A stretch of DNA of 64,000 nt from the NCBI GenBank assembly GCA_018398805.1, contig JAGFBZ010001548.1, positions 960,001 to 1,024,000 of the forward strand, in the 5' to 3' direction. Below, one piece after another: positions 63,840 to 64,000 of the stretch. The position numbers were made by a program, and so were the translations under genes. Below the pieces are notes generated by a model. That model was given only the letters and a program-made list of their open reading frames with translations, did not search any database and was not told the origin of the DNA. Within the stretch, counting starts at the first letter, position 1. Each line of letters begins with the position of its first letter. Origin of the DNA: Hirundichthys speculiger. Its lineage: Eukaryota; Chordata; Actinopteri; Beloniformes; Exocoetidae.

Positions 63840-64000
63840 AGTGCCTTGCGAAAGTATTTGGCCCCCTTGAACTTTTCAACCTTTTGCCACATTTCACACT
63901 TCAAACACAAAGATATAAAATTTCAATTTTTTGTCAAGAATCAACAAGTGAGACACAATCGTGAAGTGGAATGAAATTTATTGGATATTTTAAACTTTTT
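63840..64000. mobile_element. start of a Tc1-type element, cut by the window edge
   Basis: CAGTGCCTTGCGAAAGTATT and the following bases match the left end of the element at 2457. It continues beyond the window. The flanking TA is missing (CA), so the end is slightly decayed. Confidence 0.8.

Overview
The window is vertebrate nuclear DNA, almost certainly from a ray-finned fish. It has large GT-AG introns, one complete multi-exon gene (cep170), the first coding exon of a second gene (pld5), and a dense load of teleost-type transposable elements: Tc1/mariner, hAT, Harbinger, Rex3, Rex6-like, L2 and Rex1-like LINEs, LTR elements, a tRNA-derived SINE and MITEs. Nothing bacterial or viral-like drives the layout. 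No CRISPR array, rRNA gene or canonical tRNA gene was seen.

Region 1 (1-33.4 kb, + strand) is the cep170 gene. I assembled 18 coding exons from 1892 to 30109. All splice phases agree and the sum is 4143 nt, or 1380 codons plus a stop. The protein has an N-terminal FHA domain, a long Ser/Arg-rich middle and the conserved CEP170 C-terminal block, matching the centrosome/microtubule protein CEP170. One intron (5145-5331) has the hallmarks of a minor-spliceosome AT-AC intron. The introns host a Tc1 copy containing a 1000-bp fold-back element, three other Tc1-type copies, a Rex3 LINE, a hAT remnant, and a Rex6-like LINE whose 5' part is inverted. A 1.76-kb Harbinger-like element sits exactly at the stop codon, so the TAG stop is one copy of its target duplication. 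A polyadenylation signal at 33347 probably ends the gene.

Region 2 (33.6-54.3 kb) is an intergenic transposon graveyard. An LTR retrotransposon (33655 onward) appears split by a hAT element. The hAT is interrupted by an L2 LINE on the minus strand, which in turn carries a Rex1-like LINE with an 8-bp duplication. Further on are a 36-bp minisatellite (41.65-42.8 kb), another long minus-strand LINE (43.5-46.9 kb), a tRNA-derived SINE, a Harbinger MADF-gene fragment, a solo LTR with a perfect 5-bp duplication, a broken THAP exon and a MITE.

Region 3 (54.3-64 kb) holds the first coding exon of pld5 (55597-55755) on the + strand. From memory, CEP170 and PLD5 are neighbours in the same orientation in human, so this looks like conserved synteny and argues for CEP170 rather than CEP170B. 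Past it lie a second Rex1-like LINE, two copies of one DNA element in opposite orientation that share an open 95-codon frame, a short array of about 165-bp repeats, a possible promoter with NRF1-like sites, and the start of another Tc1 copy cut by the window edge.

No clearly new biological system was found. The strongest items are the AT-AC intron, the stop-codon insertion, the fold-back element, the twin-primed LINE and the shared ORF in the inverted pair.
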